From positions 62,001 through 126,000 of the forward strand of contig DASXPH010000024.1 in NCBI GenBank assembly GCA_036493735.1: a stretch of DNA of 64,000 bases, written 5' to 3'. Below the pieces are notes generated by a model. It was not told where the DNA came from, did not search any database, and worked only from the letters and a program-made list of their open reading frames with translations. This document shows, in pieces, positions 15,689-23,996 of the stretch. The DNA comes from AG2 sp036493735. Lineage in GTDB: Bacteria > Gemmatimonadota > Gemmatimonadetes > Gemmatimonadales > Gemmatimonadaceae. Each line of letters starts with the position of its first letter. The first letter of the stretch is position 1. The translations under genes and the position numbers were made by a program.

Positions 15689-15910
15689 TCAGCTCGCGCG
15701 CCTGACGGCGATGATGAGCGCGGCGCCGGCGACGATCGCGACGCCGCCCAGAATCGGCGAGATCGGAATTGTGCGCTCTTCACGCGCCGTCACCTGAAGC
15801 GGACCGACGCGCGCCACCTCTCGCCGCCTCGTGTAGGTAATGCCTCCATACGCCACACCGATCGCGCCCAAAACGACGAGAATGAGCCCAACGACGGTTC
15901 CCACTTTCAT
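15689..15910 (-). CDS. Small two-helix membrane protein
   Basis: Protein of 73 residues starting MKVGTVVGLILVVLGAIGVAYGGITY (first membrane helix), then a charged loop (TRRREVARVGPLQVTAREERTIPI) and a second helix (LGGVAIVAGAALIIAVRR). The plan resembles the DUF3185 group of small membrane proteins; function unknown. It sits 10 bp upstream of the TonB-plug gene on the same strand, probably in one transcript. Confidence 0.75.
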   Translation of the reverse strand: MKVGTVVGLILVVLGAIGVAYGGITYTRRREVARVGPLQVTAREERTIPISPILGGVAIVAGAALIIAVRRAS

Positions 15911-16041
15911 GTTTGCGTCCTCAAGACGATTTTCGACGACGGGATTCGATGCCATTAAGAATACGGCCAAAGGGACTCTTTCGCTCTGGCGCCGGCGGCG
16001 ATTCGCCGTGCATTGTCCCTCCCTCCGCTCCCACTCTATCC

Positions 16042-16563
16042 ATGCGCACTCTTCTCACCACCCTCACGCTGCTGTCGATCGTCGCGACGACCGCACGCTC
16101 GCAGACCAAACAGCAACTCGTCGAAGACTGGGAGCGCCAGCGCGCGAACATGCTCGCGTACATCGACGCCATGCCCGACTCGGCGATGCGATTTCAACCG
16201 ACGCCGGGAGTTCGTGACTTCGCGCAACAGATCCAGCACGCCGTGAGCACGAATCTCGAAGTCGCGGCGATGGCGCTTGGTGCGCTCAAGGAGGCGCCGT
16301 TCACGCTCGATACGGCGCAGCTTCACCAGAAGGCCGCGCTGCGTGACTACGCGGACCGGGCCTACGGCTTTTTGCTCGACGCGCTCAAATCGTCGACGCC
16401 TTCGCAGCTGCTGAAGCAATCGTCGGTGTACAATTTGCCGCCCCAGTCTGCATCCCGCTGGCTCACGTTGAGCTATGAGCACGCGGTGTGGACGTTGGGG
16501 CAGACGATTCCGTATCTGCGGCTCAACGGCGTCACGCCTCCGGCGTACAAGCAGCCGCTCTAG
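16042..16563 (+). CDS. Secreted DinB-like protein
   Basis: Protein of 173 residues with signal peptide MRTLLTTLTLLSIVATTARS. The mature part is a four-helix DinB/YfiT-type fold (QLVEDWERQRANMLAYIDAMPDSAMRFQPTPGVRDFAQQIQHA ... SYEHAVWTLGQTIPYLRLNG). The putative metal histidines are His78, of QQIQHA, and the late His in SYEHAVWTLGQ. An exported version suggests a metal-dependent thiol-transferase-like or unknown periplasmic activity. A longer opening up to 15913 would add low-complexity sequence before the signal peptide and is rejected. Confidence 0.75.
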   Translation: MRTLLTTLTLLSIVATTARSQTKQQLVEDWERQRANMLAYIDAMPDSAMRFQPTPGVRDFAQQIQHAVSTNLEVAAMALGALKEAPFTLDTAQLHQKAALRDYADRAYGFLLDALKSSTPSQLLKQSSVYNLPPQSASRWLTLSYEHAVWTLGQTIPYLRLNGVTPPAYKQPL

Positions 16564-16639
16564 TGAGTCCGATGTGGCCTTTTCGATATCTTTGCGAAAC
16601 GGAACGGCAGGCCACTGATGACACAGCCGCCCTGCGGGC

Positions 16640-16830
16640 GGCCCCAGAAACCACTGACTGTCTCCTCAACATCAACGCCTCCTTGCACCCAATCAGAGTC
16701 GTTTGTCTTTGTTAAACGCCTCGGGAAGCATCCATGTGCGTCGGGGCTTCCCGAGGCACTCACAAAAAAATCAGCCTTGGTGCGAGGAGCTTTCGCCGTG
16801 CTAGGAGCAAGTCAGTGGTTTCAGGGGCCC
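16640..16830. mobile_element. GCTGAAACCACTGAC repeat element, copy B
   Basis: Ends GGCCCCAGAAACCACTGAC (16640-16658) and its inverted partner GTCAGTGGTTTCAGGGGCC (16811-16829) define a 191-bp element with no gene. Inside is a perfect 12-bp stem, GCCTCGGGAAGC (16718-16729) with GCTTCCCGAGGC (16746-16757), followed by A7. It fills most of the gap between the DinB-like and SGNH genes, 16564-16864. Confidence 0.7.
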
Positions 16831-16864
16831 GTTTTCGAGGCTGTCTTTTTTTTCAATTACTCCA

Positions 16865-17485
16865 CTACGCGCGGAGCAGCTTTTCGGCCTCACGCTGAAT
16901 AACCGGCACCCACAGGCTGTACATAGCCGCCGACGGATGGAGCGCGTCGGCGGCGAGCAGCTGCGGATCCTCCGCGGCACGCCGTGATATGCCCGTCACG
17001 TCGACGACCGCCGCACCCGCGGATTGTGCGATATCACGCGCTACAGCATTGAACTCATCTATCTCGCGCGCGATCGCCGGCGCGCCGCGGGGATCGTCGC
17101 GGGCGAAGGGAGTGACACTCCAATCCGGAATCGAGATCACGATGACGCGTGCCGATCCGCGCGCGAAGGTCCTCGCCAGCTGGAGCAGACGCTCGAAGCC
17201 CGCGCGGAATGAATCCACTCCGCGGCCGCGATACTGATCATTCACGCCGATCAGCAGCGTCACGAGATCGTAGCCCCGTTCCACCGAGGGTGAAGCCGAT
17301 TCGATCTCGGCAAGCAGCTCGTCGGTGGTCCATCCCGTTCTCGCGATGATGCGGGGATCGTCAATCGCGAAACCGTCCTGTCGGAGCGCGACTGCCAGCT
17401 GCACCGGCCACCGCTCGGTAGCGGCGACCCCTTCGCCGATCGTGTACGAGTCGCCAAGCGCGAGGAAGCGATGCTTCCCGGTCAC
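16865..17485 (-). CDS. SGNH/GDSL hydrolase
   Basis: Lipase/esterase of the SGNH family, 206 residues, no signal peptide. Blocks: GDSYTIGEG (block I, Ser12), a weak block II region around GWTTDELL, LIGVNDQYRG (block III, Asn) and DALHPS (block V, Asp and His). The GTG start overlaps the TGA stop of the upstream gene by four bases (GTGA), so the two are translationally coupled. Likely removes an acyl or acetyl group; substrate unknown. Confidence 0.88.
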   Translation of the reverse strand: MTGKHRFLALGDSYTIGEGVAATERWPVQLAVALRQDGFAIDDPRIIARTGWTTDELLAEIESASPSVERGYDLVTLLIGVNDQYRGRGVDSFRAGFERLLQLARTFARGSARVIVISIPDWSVTPFARDDPRGAPAIAREIDEFNAVARDIAQSAGAAVVDVTGISRRAAEDPQLLAADALHPSAAMYSLWVPVIQREAEKLLRA

Positions 17486-18675
17486 GGCGCGACGTAATTC
17501 TTCGAGATCAAGTCGTAGTACGAGCGCACCGCGCCGCTGTCGTACGTCGCGACGAACGCATCCAGCGTCTGCAGAATCTGGGTCGAATAGTGGCCCGGCA
17601 CGTTCAACGGATGCGTGCCCGAGGCGCCGAATCCGTAGCCGTAGCCGAAGAAGCTGCGAATGATCACGCTGCGCCGGTCGCGGGGTAACAGCTTCACGTT
17701 CTCGGCAAACTGTGGAAAGCCGCCGTCTCTGATGAGGTATTGCTCAACATTGGAGATGTAGACGGCTGAGACCTTCTCCTTTCGCTCCCCGACGTACTGC
17801 GCGATGGCAGCCAACGCGTGGTCGCCCGCCGCGTTCCCGACGACGGGAACGATCAGGTCGCGCGACTCCATGTTCTTCACGTACTGGAAGCCATCTTCCG
17901 ATGCGAGAAAGTTGCCCTGGTGGCCAACGCGATCTCGCTCGAGCAGCAGCTGGCGATAGGTGGGATGATACGGCCGCGGCGCCCGGCCGATGCTCGAGTA
18001 TCGAAGGTCGAGGGAATCGCGAACAAACGCGTCCCGCACGCGGGCGATCGTCTCGAGGTCCAGCGTCGAGAGTGGAATCCCGAAGCGCCGCACGCGCTGA
18101 CTCATCGCCGATTGCACCGAGTCGACGACATCGGCGTCGGTATGCGTCGCGTCGATGTAATCCACGAGCTCCTGAATCGACTTCGAGCCCCACCTGTCGA
18201 CGTCCCGTGGCAGCGGTTTGCCGAACAGCCAGCAGAGGTACTCGATGCGATTGCGCGACATTCCGAAGAGCGCCTTGAACATCAGGTGCTCGAGGAGATT
18301 GTCCCGCCGGATGTCGATCATGAACGCGATGTCCGGCCGGACCGCGGCGATGTACGAAAAGTTCTGATCGGGCCCGACGCCGATGTACGCTCCGCCCTGG
18401 ACCTTCAGGCGTCGCATGCCATCGAGCACGTGCAGGTACGACGTCTCGTTCGAGATGAGATTGTCGGAATCGAAATAGCCACCGGGCTCCGAGAGCCGCT
18501 GGACGAGCTTCGCGAAGTCGGAGTCGACGCTGGTGGGCGAGGCAAACGCGAGCGACGACGCATAGGCGGCGCGCGGAAAGACGCGGTCCGACGGTCCACT
18601 GGCCATGGACCCGACGATTACCGTCACTGGCATGACGGCAATGAGCCAGCGCAGCCTTCGAGACCTGGAGCTCAT
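17482..18675 (-). CDS. Conserved uncharacterised exported protein
   Basis: Protein of 397 residues with a signal-anchor or signal peptide (RRLRWLIAVMPVTVIVGSMASG). The conserved-looking core reads GGAYIGVGPDQNFSYIAAVRPDIAFMIDIRRDNLLEHLMFKALFGMS, which I recognise as a motif of widespread proteins without an assigned function; the glycine-rich loop and acidic strand resemble a methyltransferase-like Rossmann start. The start was set at the ATG with GGGAGG six bases upstream. It is coupled to the downstream SGNH hydrolase by a GTGA overlap, so the two may modify the same substrate. Confidence 0.75.
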   Translation of the reverse strand: MSSRSRRLRWLIAVMPVTVIVGSMASGPSDRVFPRAAYASSLAFASPTSVDSDFAKLVQRLSEPGGYFDSDNLISNETSYLHVLDGMRRLKVQGGAYIGVGPDQNFSYIAAVRPDIAFMIDIRRDNLLEHLMFKALFGMSRNRIEYLCWLFGKPLPRDVDRWGSKSIQELVDYIDATHTDADVVDSVQSAMSQRVRRFGIPLSTLDLETIARVRDAFVRDSLDLRYSSIGRAPRPYHPTYRQLLLERDRVGHQGNFLASEDGFQYVKNMESRDLIVPVVGNAAGDHALAAIAQYVGERKEKVSAVYISNVEQYLIRDGGFPQFAENVKLLPRDRRSVIIRSFFGYGYGFGASGTHPLNVPGHYSTQILQTLDAFVATYDSGAVRSYYDLISKNYVAP

Positions 18676-18741
18676 CGACAACCTCCCATCACGCGAAAAT
18701 ACTTGCCGCGCGCGAAGAATTGCCAGCGCTCGCGCCGAATC

Positions 18742-19644
18742 TCATCTGGAGTCGCGCCTTACTTCCAGGCGCTCCGCCAGACGCAGCGCATCATGGGGCG
18801 CATGCACCTTGGCGTCGTTGTCGAAGTAGATGTACGCATCGCGCGACCGAGTGGATTGCCAGCGGCGAACGCGCCCGGCCCAGTCGTCGAGCTCGTCGTC
18901 GCTGTATCCGCTGACGTACAGCTCGGTGGACCCATGCAGCCGAATGTAGGCGAAATCTGACGTCATGACGTCCGCGTAACCGAACCTGCCAGCGGTGTCG
19001 GCGAAGACGAGGGCGCACTTGTGCGCGCGAAGGATGTCGTAGAATTCGTCGCAGAAATATGAGGGATGCCGCACCTCGAAGGCATGGCGGTATTTCACCC
19101 TCCGACCTCCCTCCGCGTCGACCAGCGCACCGCGCCGCAGCCGATGATCGTGTTCGCGCGCAACGGACTCCGCCTCCGCGGAGCTCCGCGGCAGCATCCG
19201 CATGAATTGATCGAGTCGCTCGGCCTCGAAGTGATACGAGGCCGGCAGCTGCCAGAGGAACGGCCCGGTCTTCGTTCCGAGCGCCAGCACCCCACTGGCG
19301 AAGAAATTTCCGAGCGCATGCTCACAATTGCGCAGCTTCAGATTGTGCGTGATGAAGCGGCCGCCCTTGATGGCGAAGACAAAGCCGCGATCGGGCACCG
19401 CCTCGGCCCAGCGCGCAAAGACACTCGGTGATTTGAGACTGTAGAACGTGCCGTTCAACTCGATGGAGTTGAAACACCGACTCGCGTAGGCGAGCCACCG
19501 CGCCTTCGCTAGTCGCTCCGGGTAGAAGGCGCCGCGCCAGCGCGGATAGTCGTAGCCGCTGATGCCGACGAAGGTGCGAGCAGCGCGCAGGGACCGTTCT
19601 CCGCGTGCAACGAGAGAAGCGCGCTCACTCGCGCGGGGGGACAT
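18742..19644 (-). CDS. DUF72 (YecE-like) TIM-barrel protein
   Basis: Protein of 300 residues. GISGYDYPRWRGAFYPERL (27-45), FNSIELNGTFYSLKSPSVFARWAEAVPD and FAIKGGRFITHNLKLR are the diagnostic DUF72 strands; YIRLHGSTELYVSGYSDDELDDW (near 238) is the C-terminal signature. The family is a TIM-like barrel of unknown activity. The ATG at 19644 lies inside the end of the next upstream gene, a 20-bp overlap. The first 20 or so residues may not be translated if a later start is used. Confidence 0.9.
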   Translation of the reverse strand: MSPRASERASLVARGERSLRAARTFVGISGYDYPRWRGAFYPERLAKARWLAYASRCFNSIELNGTFYSLKSPSVFARWAEAVPDRGFVFAIKGGRFITHNLKLRNCEHALGNFFASGVLALGTKTGPFLWQLPASYHFEAERLDQFMRMLPRSSAEAESVAREHDHRLRRGALVDAEGGRRVKYRHAFEVRHPSYFCDEFYDILRAHKCALVFADTAGRFGYADVMTSDFAYIRLHGSTELYVSGYSDDELDDWAGRVRRWQSTRSRDAYIYFDNDAKVHAPHDALRLAERLEVRRDSR

Positions 19645-19837
19645 TGGACGCCGCGTGCAACATCAAGAGCCGGAGTTGAGTGAGAAAGGCGGCCGGCCCG
19701 GCGTTGTCGGGTAGTGCATGCAGCGCGCGAAGGGCGTCCTCTTCTCGCACCGCCAACCCAGCGCTGATCGTGTTCGGATCGACGCCGACGCGTTCGAATT
19801 CCTTCAGCAATTGCGCGAATCGCTTGCCTTCCGTCAT
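19625..19837 (-). CDS. 70-residue hypothetical protein
   Basis: Small soluble helical protein starting MTEGKRFAQLLKEFERVGVD, with the segment SAGLAVREEDALRALHALP; no family recognised. Its 3' end overlaps the DUF72 gene by 20 bp, so the pair is probably co-translated. Upstream extension of the frame crosses a bidirectional terminator and is rejected. Confidence 0.6.
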   Translation of the reverse strand: MTEGKRFAQLLKEFERVGVDPNTISAGLAVREEDALRALHALPDNAGPAAFLTQLRLLMLHAASNVPPRE

Positions 19838-19928
19838 CGGTACGATGCTCGCAACCTGACGTTGAGGTCGCCTAAAGCATACTCCGTTCCGTGCTTTCCT
19901 TGAGTATCGGCTAATCGACAGAATACGG

Positions 19929-19964
19929 AAAAGGGGGACCAGCCGATCGGCTGGCCCCCCTTTT
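19929..19964. terminator. Bidirectional intrinsic terminator
   Basis: GGGGGACCAGCC(GATC)GGCTGGCCCCCC, nearly perfect and flanked by A4 on the left and T4 on the right, so it works on either strand. It ends the sigma/anti-sigma transcript coming from the right. Confidence 0.85.
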
Positions 19965-19997
19965 CGAATGCGGTGAGCAAACTCTCTCGCCAACTTC

Positions 19998-20450
19998 TTA
20001 TCGCTGCACCAGGACCAAGACCAACGCGGTGATGGCTGCTGTCAGCGCGATGAGCGCGCCCGCTGCTCCGAGTGCGGCCGCCGGTGTGATCACGAACTCG
20101 CGGCGATACCATGGCGTGATGAGCTGCGGGACACTTCGAGGCAGGGCGTCCATGATGCGCTGTTGGACGTGCGCCGGTGTGGTGATGTGACGGCGGGTGT
20201 CTGTCGCGCGCGCGAGGCGATTCCAGAATTCCACATCGCGCTGCAATTCACCTTTGCGTACGGCCGCCTCGGGCAGCTCGCCATCGAGCCACGCATGAAT
20301 TTGCGGCGAGAGCACGCGTGCCGTTTCGGGCTGTGCCAGCGGAACCTCGCGATCGCTGAGTGGCTGCGTCGGCTCCGCGCCATTTTCCGAGCGCCGGTCG
20401 CGGCGTCGGCCGTCGAGATGGCCGTCCTCGGATCGAATATCGTCAAACAT
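19998..20450 (-). CDS. Membrane-anchored anti-sigma factor
   Basis: Protein of 150 residues lying one base downstream of an ECF sigma gene. A cytoplasmic, charged N-terminus contains HAWLDGELPEAAVRKGELQRDVEFWNRLARA, reminiscent of anti-sigma domains. A single C-terminal membrane helix (AAALGAAGALIALTAAITALVLVLV) follows. The classical zinc HxxxCxxC motif is absent, so zinc-based redox sensing is unlikely. It presumably holds the sigma factor at the inner membrane until a signal releases it. Confidence 0.8.
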   Translation of the reverse strand: MFDDIRSEDGHLDGRRRDRRSENGAEPTQPLSDREVPLAQPETARVLSPQIHAWLDGELPEAAVRKGELQRDVEFWNRLARATDTRRHITTPAHVQQRIMDALPRSVPQLITPWYRREFVITPAAALGAAGALIALTAAITALVLVLVQR

Positions 20451-20451
20451 G

Positions 20452-21150
20452 TTAGGCGTATTTCTCCTCTAGTAAGGCCTGCAGTGCCTCACGAGCGCGA
20501 TGGACACGCATCTTCAGCGCACCGACAGTGGTCCCGAGCAGATCCGCCATCTCTTCGTACGAGCGCCCTTCGACGTGTTTCATGATGAACGCTTCGCGCA
20601 ATGACGATGGCAGCGTCGCGAGCGCCCTGTCCAGATCCGTGCGCAGCTCGCTGCGATCGAGCTCCTCGTCAGGCGTCGCGTAGGACGACGGCTGGTCGTC
20701 CTCGTCGTAGCTGAGATGCGACCGGCGAATGTTCTTCAGCCAATCCTTGCAGCCGTTGGCGACGATGCGGAACACCCACGCATCGAATCGGCCGCGCACC
20801 TCGGCCAGGTGCTGATAGGCCTTGATGAAGCTGAGCTGAAGAATGTCCTCGGCGACGTCGGGGCTCCCCGTCATGCAGAGCGCGTGGCGATACAACGGAT
20901 CACTGTATCGCGTTATCAACGTCTGAAACGAGTCGCGTTGGCCCGCGAGAACGCGTTGGATGATGATCTGATCAGTTTCCTGATCGGCGATGGGTGCGGG
21001 CTGCTCCGTCGTCTTCACGACAACAGAGTAACGCGCTTCCGGCTCTTCGGACAGGGCCGCGGGCGCGCTCCCGCTGACGGTCCTTGGTTTCACGGCTGTC
21101 GCCACGGTGGAGGGGACGAAGAAGGGTGAGTGAGGTAACGACAAATTCAC
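20452..21150 (-). CDS. ECF-type RNA polymerase sigma factor
   Basis: Sigma-70 family protein of 232 residues. Region 2 is seen in LITRYSDPLYRHALCMTGSPDVAEDILQLSFIKAYQ and DAWVFRIVANGCKDWLKNIRR; region 4 is seen in LATLPSSLREAFIMKHVEGRSYEEMADLLGTTVGALKMRVHRARE. It directly precedes its presumed anti-sigma factor. The first 44 residues are low-complexity; an in-frame GTG at 21018 would give a 188-residue protein of normal ECF length, so the start is uncertain. Target promoters are unknown. Confidence 0.92.
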   Translation of the reverse strand: MNLSLPHSPFFVPSTVATAVKPRTVSGSAPAALSEEPEARYSVVVKTTEQPAPIADQETDQIIIQRVLAGQRDSFQTLITRYSDPLYRHALCMTGSPDVAEDILQLSFIKAYQHLAEVRGRFDAWVFRIVANGCKDWLKNIRRSHLSYDEDDQPSSYATPDEELDRSELRTDLDRALATLPSSLREAFIMKHVEGRSYEEMADLLGTTVGALKMRVHRAREALQALLEEKYA

Positions 21151-21210
21151 GGATCGAGCGGCTCGGCTGCTCTATCCGACTTATCACGATGCGATTCGTC
21201 TCTCTGACCT

Positions 21211-22320
21211 TTACCGTACGTCGGATTGCCCGAACGTCAGATCAAAGACGCGCCAACCGCTGTGACGTATCACACTCCCATGTTGATCGAGCCGCGGAGG
21301 GGGAAATCGCAGCGTATCACCGACACTTGCGGGCATTCCCGTCTGCGCCGACCCCTTCGCATCGTCGGTGACCTCGCGCACTGTTTTCACGACGCCCGCG
21401 GGCACACCCGCCTCCTCGAGTCGCGCCAGCCAAACGGCAGCCGGCCTTTCCCGCAGCCTTGATGAGAATTCTTTAATAATTCGTTCTCGTTGGGGGAGAC
21501 GGCCGGCATTCGTCGCGAGACGCGGGTCGTCGGCGAGGCCTTCGAGGCCCAATGCTCTCGCGCAGCTCACCCACTGAGCGTCGCTGCCGACCGCCACCAC
21601 CAGTGGCCGGTCCTCCGCTTCGAACAGCTGGTAAGGAACGATATTCGGGTGGGCGTTTCCCCAGCGCGTCGCGTCCTTTCCGCTCACGAGAACATTCTGA
21701 GCGACATTGACCAGCGCGGCCCGCGCACTGTCCACGAGTGAGATGAAGAGGCGTCGACCCGAGCCCGATCGACTCCTGGCAACGAGGGCGGCAAGGATCG
21801 CCGCCGCCGCGTCTTTCGCGGCGAGCACATCGGCCAGAGCGACTCCAACTTTCATCGGATCGCCATCGGGCTCCCCGGTGATCGCCATCCACCCGCACTC
21901 CGCCTGCGTGACGAAATCGTAGCCGGGCCGGGCGCTATTCGGCCCGAAGCCCGTGATCGTGCACCATATGAGTGCGGGATTGCGCCGCATGAGCGAGTCG
22001 GGATCCAGACCTCGGCGTTCGAGCGTCCCGCGCCGGAAGTTGTCCACGACGACGTCGGCTTCGGTCGCCAGCGATGCGATCAACTCGCGATCCAGCGAAT
22101 CATCGATGTCGAGCGCGATGCTCAGCTTGTTCCTGTTCGCTGAGAGGAAATACGCGCTCTCGCCGTTTTCGTCGAACGGCGGTCCCCACCCACGCGTTTC
22201 GTCCCCACTCCCCGGTCGCTCGACTTTGATGACTTCGGCGCCCATATCGCCAAGCATCATTGTACAGAACGGGCCGGCGAGGACGCGCGTCAGATCGAGA
22301 ACTCGAATTCCGTTGAGCAT
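21211..22320 (-). CDS. Family III (CaiB/BaiF) CoA-transferase
   Basis: Protein of 369 residues. GIRVLDLTRVLAGPFCTMMLGDMGAEVIKVERPGSGDETR is the typical family III N-terminus. The catalytic aspartate lies in ISLVDSARAALVN (about 196). It moves CoA between carboxylic acids, often succinyl-CoA to an aromatic or branched acid; the acceptor cannot be told here. No partner gene adjoins. The other strand carries a phasin-like gene starting 224 bp away. Confidence 0.92.
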   Translation of the reverse strand: MLNGIRVLDLTRVLAGPFCTMMLGDMGAEVIKVERPGSGDETRGWGPPFDENGESAYFLSANRNKLSIALDIDDSLDRELIASLATEADVVVDNFRRGTLERRGLDPDSLMRRNPALIWCTITGFGPNSARPGYDFVTQAECGWMAITGEPDGDPMKVGVALADVLAAKDAAAAILAALVARSRSGSGRRLFISLVDSARAALVNVAQNVLVSGKDATRWGNAHPNIVPYQLFEAEDRPLVVAVGSDAQWVSCARALGLEGLADDPRLATNAGRLPQRERIIKEFSSRLRERPAAVWLARLEEAGVPAGVVKTVREVTDDAKGSAQTGMPASVGDTLRFPPPRLDQHGSVIRHSGWRVFDLTFGQSDVR

Positions 22321-22543
22321 AGTCTTGCGTTATGATGGCTCGATCGTGACGCTGGTCACGATTCGTCAGCTTAGCGTACTTCTGCGGCTCAGAGCGCTCC
22401 CGCTCGCGCTTGCGCACCCGTTTCCCGCATCTATACTTCCGCCACGACGAGCCAGTGAGGCTTGGCGCGCGAAGATAGCGTGGCCTGCTTGCGAACGAGA
22501 AGCACGTCGATCGCACTCCGTCCCCGTCACCTCGACTGACCTC

Positions 22544-23122
22544 ATGGCGGACAAGCCGCTTCCTCCCTCGATACCGCCTGCTCTTCCATCCCACGATTCC
22601 AGGGGGGCGGTTGGACAGCCTGGATCCGTGCCGGCGCCGCCGCAGCGAATGTCGGGTCAGCGATCCGCCGAGGTGCGCGATGCGATGGCGGAGATGGCGG
22701 AGCGAGCGCAGCTGATCAGCCAGGAAGCTGGTACAAAGATCGCCACCGCCATGAAGGACGTCATCGCGGCCGCCGCAGGTATCACCGGTTTTGCGGTTGA
22801 AAGCGCCCGCGACCTGGTGCAGTACATGGTACGCCGCGGTCAGATGACGCAGGACGAGGCAGATAAACTCGTCAGGGAAGCCGAAGAAGCCCAGCGGCGT
22901 CGTAGCCCGGAGCGCCGCAGCACCGCGGCAAAAGCTGCGAGCAGCGAGCGAGCCTCGACCGCGAAGGCGCGCGAGGTAACCCGAGAGGAGCCCAAACAGA
23001 CGGCGAGCTCCGAGAAGCGCGCTTCGGCCAGCACCGCGGCCAAGCCGGAAAAGAAGCCGGCCGCAAGTCGCACCAATGTGAAGAAGGCTTCCAAGGACGC
23101 GGCGCCGAAGAAGAAGCGCTGA
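22544..23122 (+). CDS. Phasin-like granule-associated protein
   Basis: Protein of 192 residues with a Pro-rich N-terminus and a helical central part (RSAEVRDAMAEMAERAQLISQEAGTKIATAMKDVIAAAAGITGFAVESARDLVQYMVRRGQMTQDEADKLVREAEEAQ). A long Ala/Lys/Ser/Arg-rich tail ends in KDAAPKKKR. The RRGQMTQDEADKLV helix-turn is shared with PHA granule-associated proteins, and the basic tail could bind DNA or polyphosphate. No PHA synthase adjoins, so this assignment is tentative. It starts at the ATG at 22544; earlier in-frame openings are implausible. Confidence 0.65.
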   Translation: MADKPLPPSIPPALPSHDSRGAVGQPGSVPAPPQRMSGQRSAEVRDAMAEMAERAQLISQEAGTKIATAMKDVIAAAAGITGFAVESARDLVQYMVRRGQMTQDEADKLVREAEEAQRRRSPERRSTAAKAASSERASTAKAREVTREEPKQTASSEKRASASTAAKPEKKPAASRTNVKKASKDAAPKKKR

Positions 23123-23129
23123 TTCCTCG

Positions 23130-23996
23130 TTAGGTGCGCGGCACGGCCCTCGTGGCCCGCTCGGTGGCCAACCGATCCAGAAGATTGTGCAGGGCGGTAG
23201 GATCGCGAACGAGGAATTCCGCGCTCGTCCGGGCGCCGTCGGGTAGGATTGCCGTGCCAACGTGAATCGTGATGGCGCTGGACCGCAGCGCACGCAGCGA
23301 CTCGAACGCGTCTTCATCGGTGCGGTCGTCACCCGCGTACAGAATCGAGCCGTGCAACGCGCCCTTTACGACTACGCCGAGTGTCGTTGCGAGGTCGAGG
23401 AGCGCCGTGCCTTTCGTGATCGCGACGGGGGGGCGAAGCTCGAAGATCTTCTTGCCCTCGAACATGCGCAGACCCAAGCGGCGCGCGACGCCGCTCACGA
23501 TGTCTCGCACGTGTGGCGCTTCGGCTTCCTGGGCGAGACGGAAGTGAACGCTGAGCGTCCACTTCTTGTTTTCGACGAACACGCCCTCGACGCCGTTCAG
23601 CGGCTCGCGAAGGAGCTCGTCCGCGCGCGCGATCGTCGGCGCGTACGTCTCCGCCGACGCATTCACCCGTAAGCCGCCGAGCGCATCGATCAACTCGATG
23701 CCGTGGTTGCCGATCGTCCAACTGTTTGGCACAGCCACGAGCTGGCGGCCATCGCGCGCGGCGCGCCCGGTGACGAGCGCGACGTGTACGCCCGGCGCGG
23801 CCACCAGTTGCTCGAGCGTGCGACGCGTTGCCGCGGGAACGGCGGCGTCTTGCGGTGTCGGCGCAATCGGCGCGAGTGTCCCGTCGATGTCGAGCGCGAC
23901 GAGGAGCGGCGACGCCGACAGCCGAGCGGCAAGCTCCGTCGTCGCCAGAAGCGCATCGCGCGGTTCCGCTGTCGCGAGACGAGCGTCGATGCTCAC
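23130..23996 (-). CDS. otsB: Trehalose-6-phosphate phosphatase
   Basis: HAD-superfamily phosphatase of 288 residues that makes trehalose from its 6-phosphate. Motif I is VALDIDGTLAPIAP (nucleophile Asp and general-acid Asp), motif II is the Thr in LVTGR, and motifs III/IV are the Lys in AITKGTALLDL and the acidic GDDRTDEDAFE. The GTG start at 23996 overlaps the otsA stop as GTGA, so the pair is coupled; a 20-codon longer start inside otsA is possible. Together they form a two-step trehalose pathway for osmotic or desiccation stress. Confidence 0.93.
   Translation of the reverse strand: MSIDARLATAEPRDALLATTELAARLSASPLLVALDIDGTLAPIAPTPQDAAVPAATRRTLEQLVAAPGVHVALVTGRAARDGRQLVAVPNSWTIGNHGIELIDALGGLRVNASAETYAPTIARADELLREPLNGVEGVFVENKKWTLSVHFRLAQEAEAPHVRDIVSGVARRLGLRMFEGKKIFELRPPVAITKGTALLDLATTLGVVVKGALHGSILYAGDDRTDEDAFESLRALRSSAITIHVGTAILPDGARTSAEFLVRDPTALHNLLDRLATERATRAVPRT

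Noticed and set aside
16718..16757. Terminator for the DinB-like gene
   Set aside because: The hairpin is perfect but is followed by A7, not T, on the plus strand, and belongs to the repeat element.
22100..23332. A 410-codon minus-strand frame opposite the phasin-like gene
   Set aside because: Crosses two genes on different strands and has no recognisable motif; high GC keeps antisense frames open.
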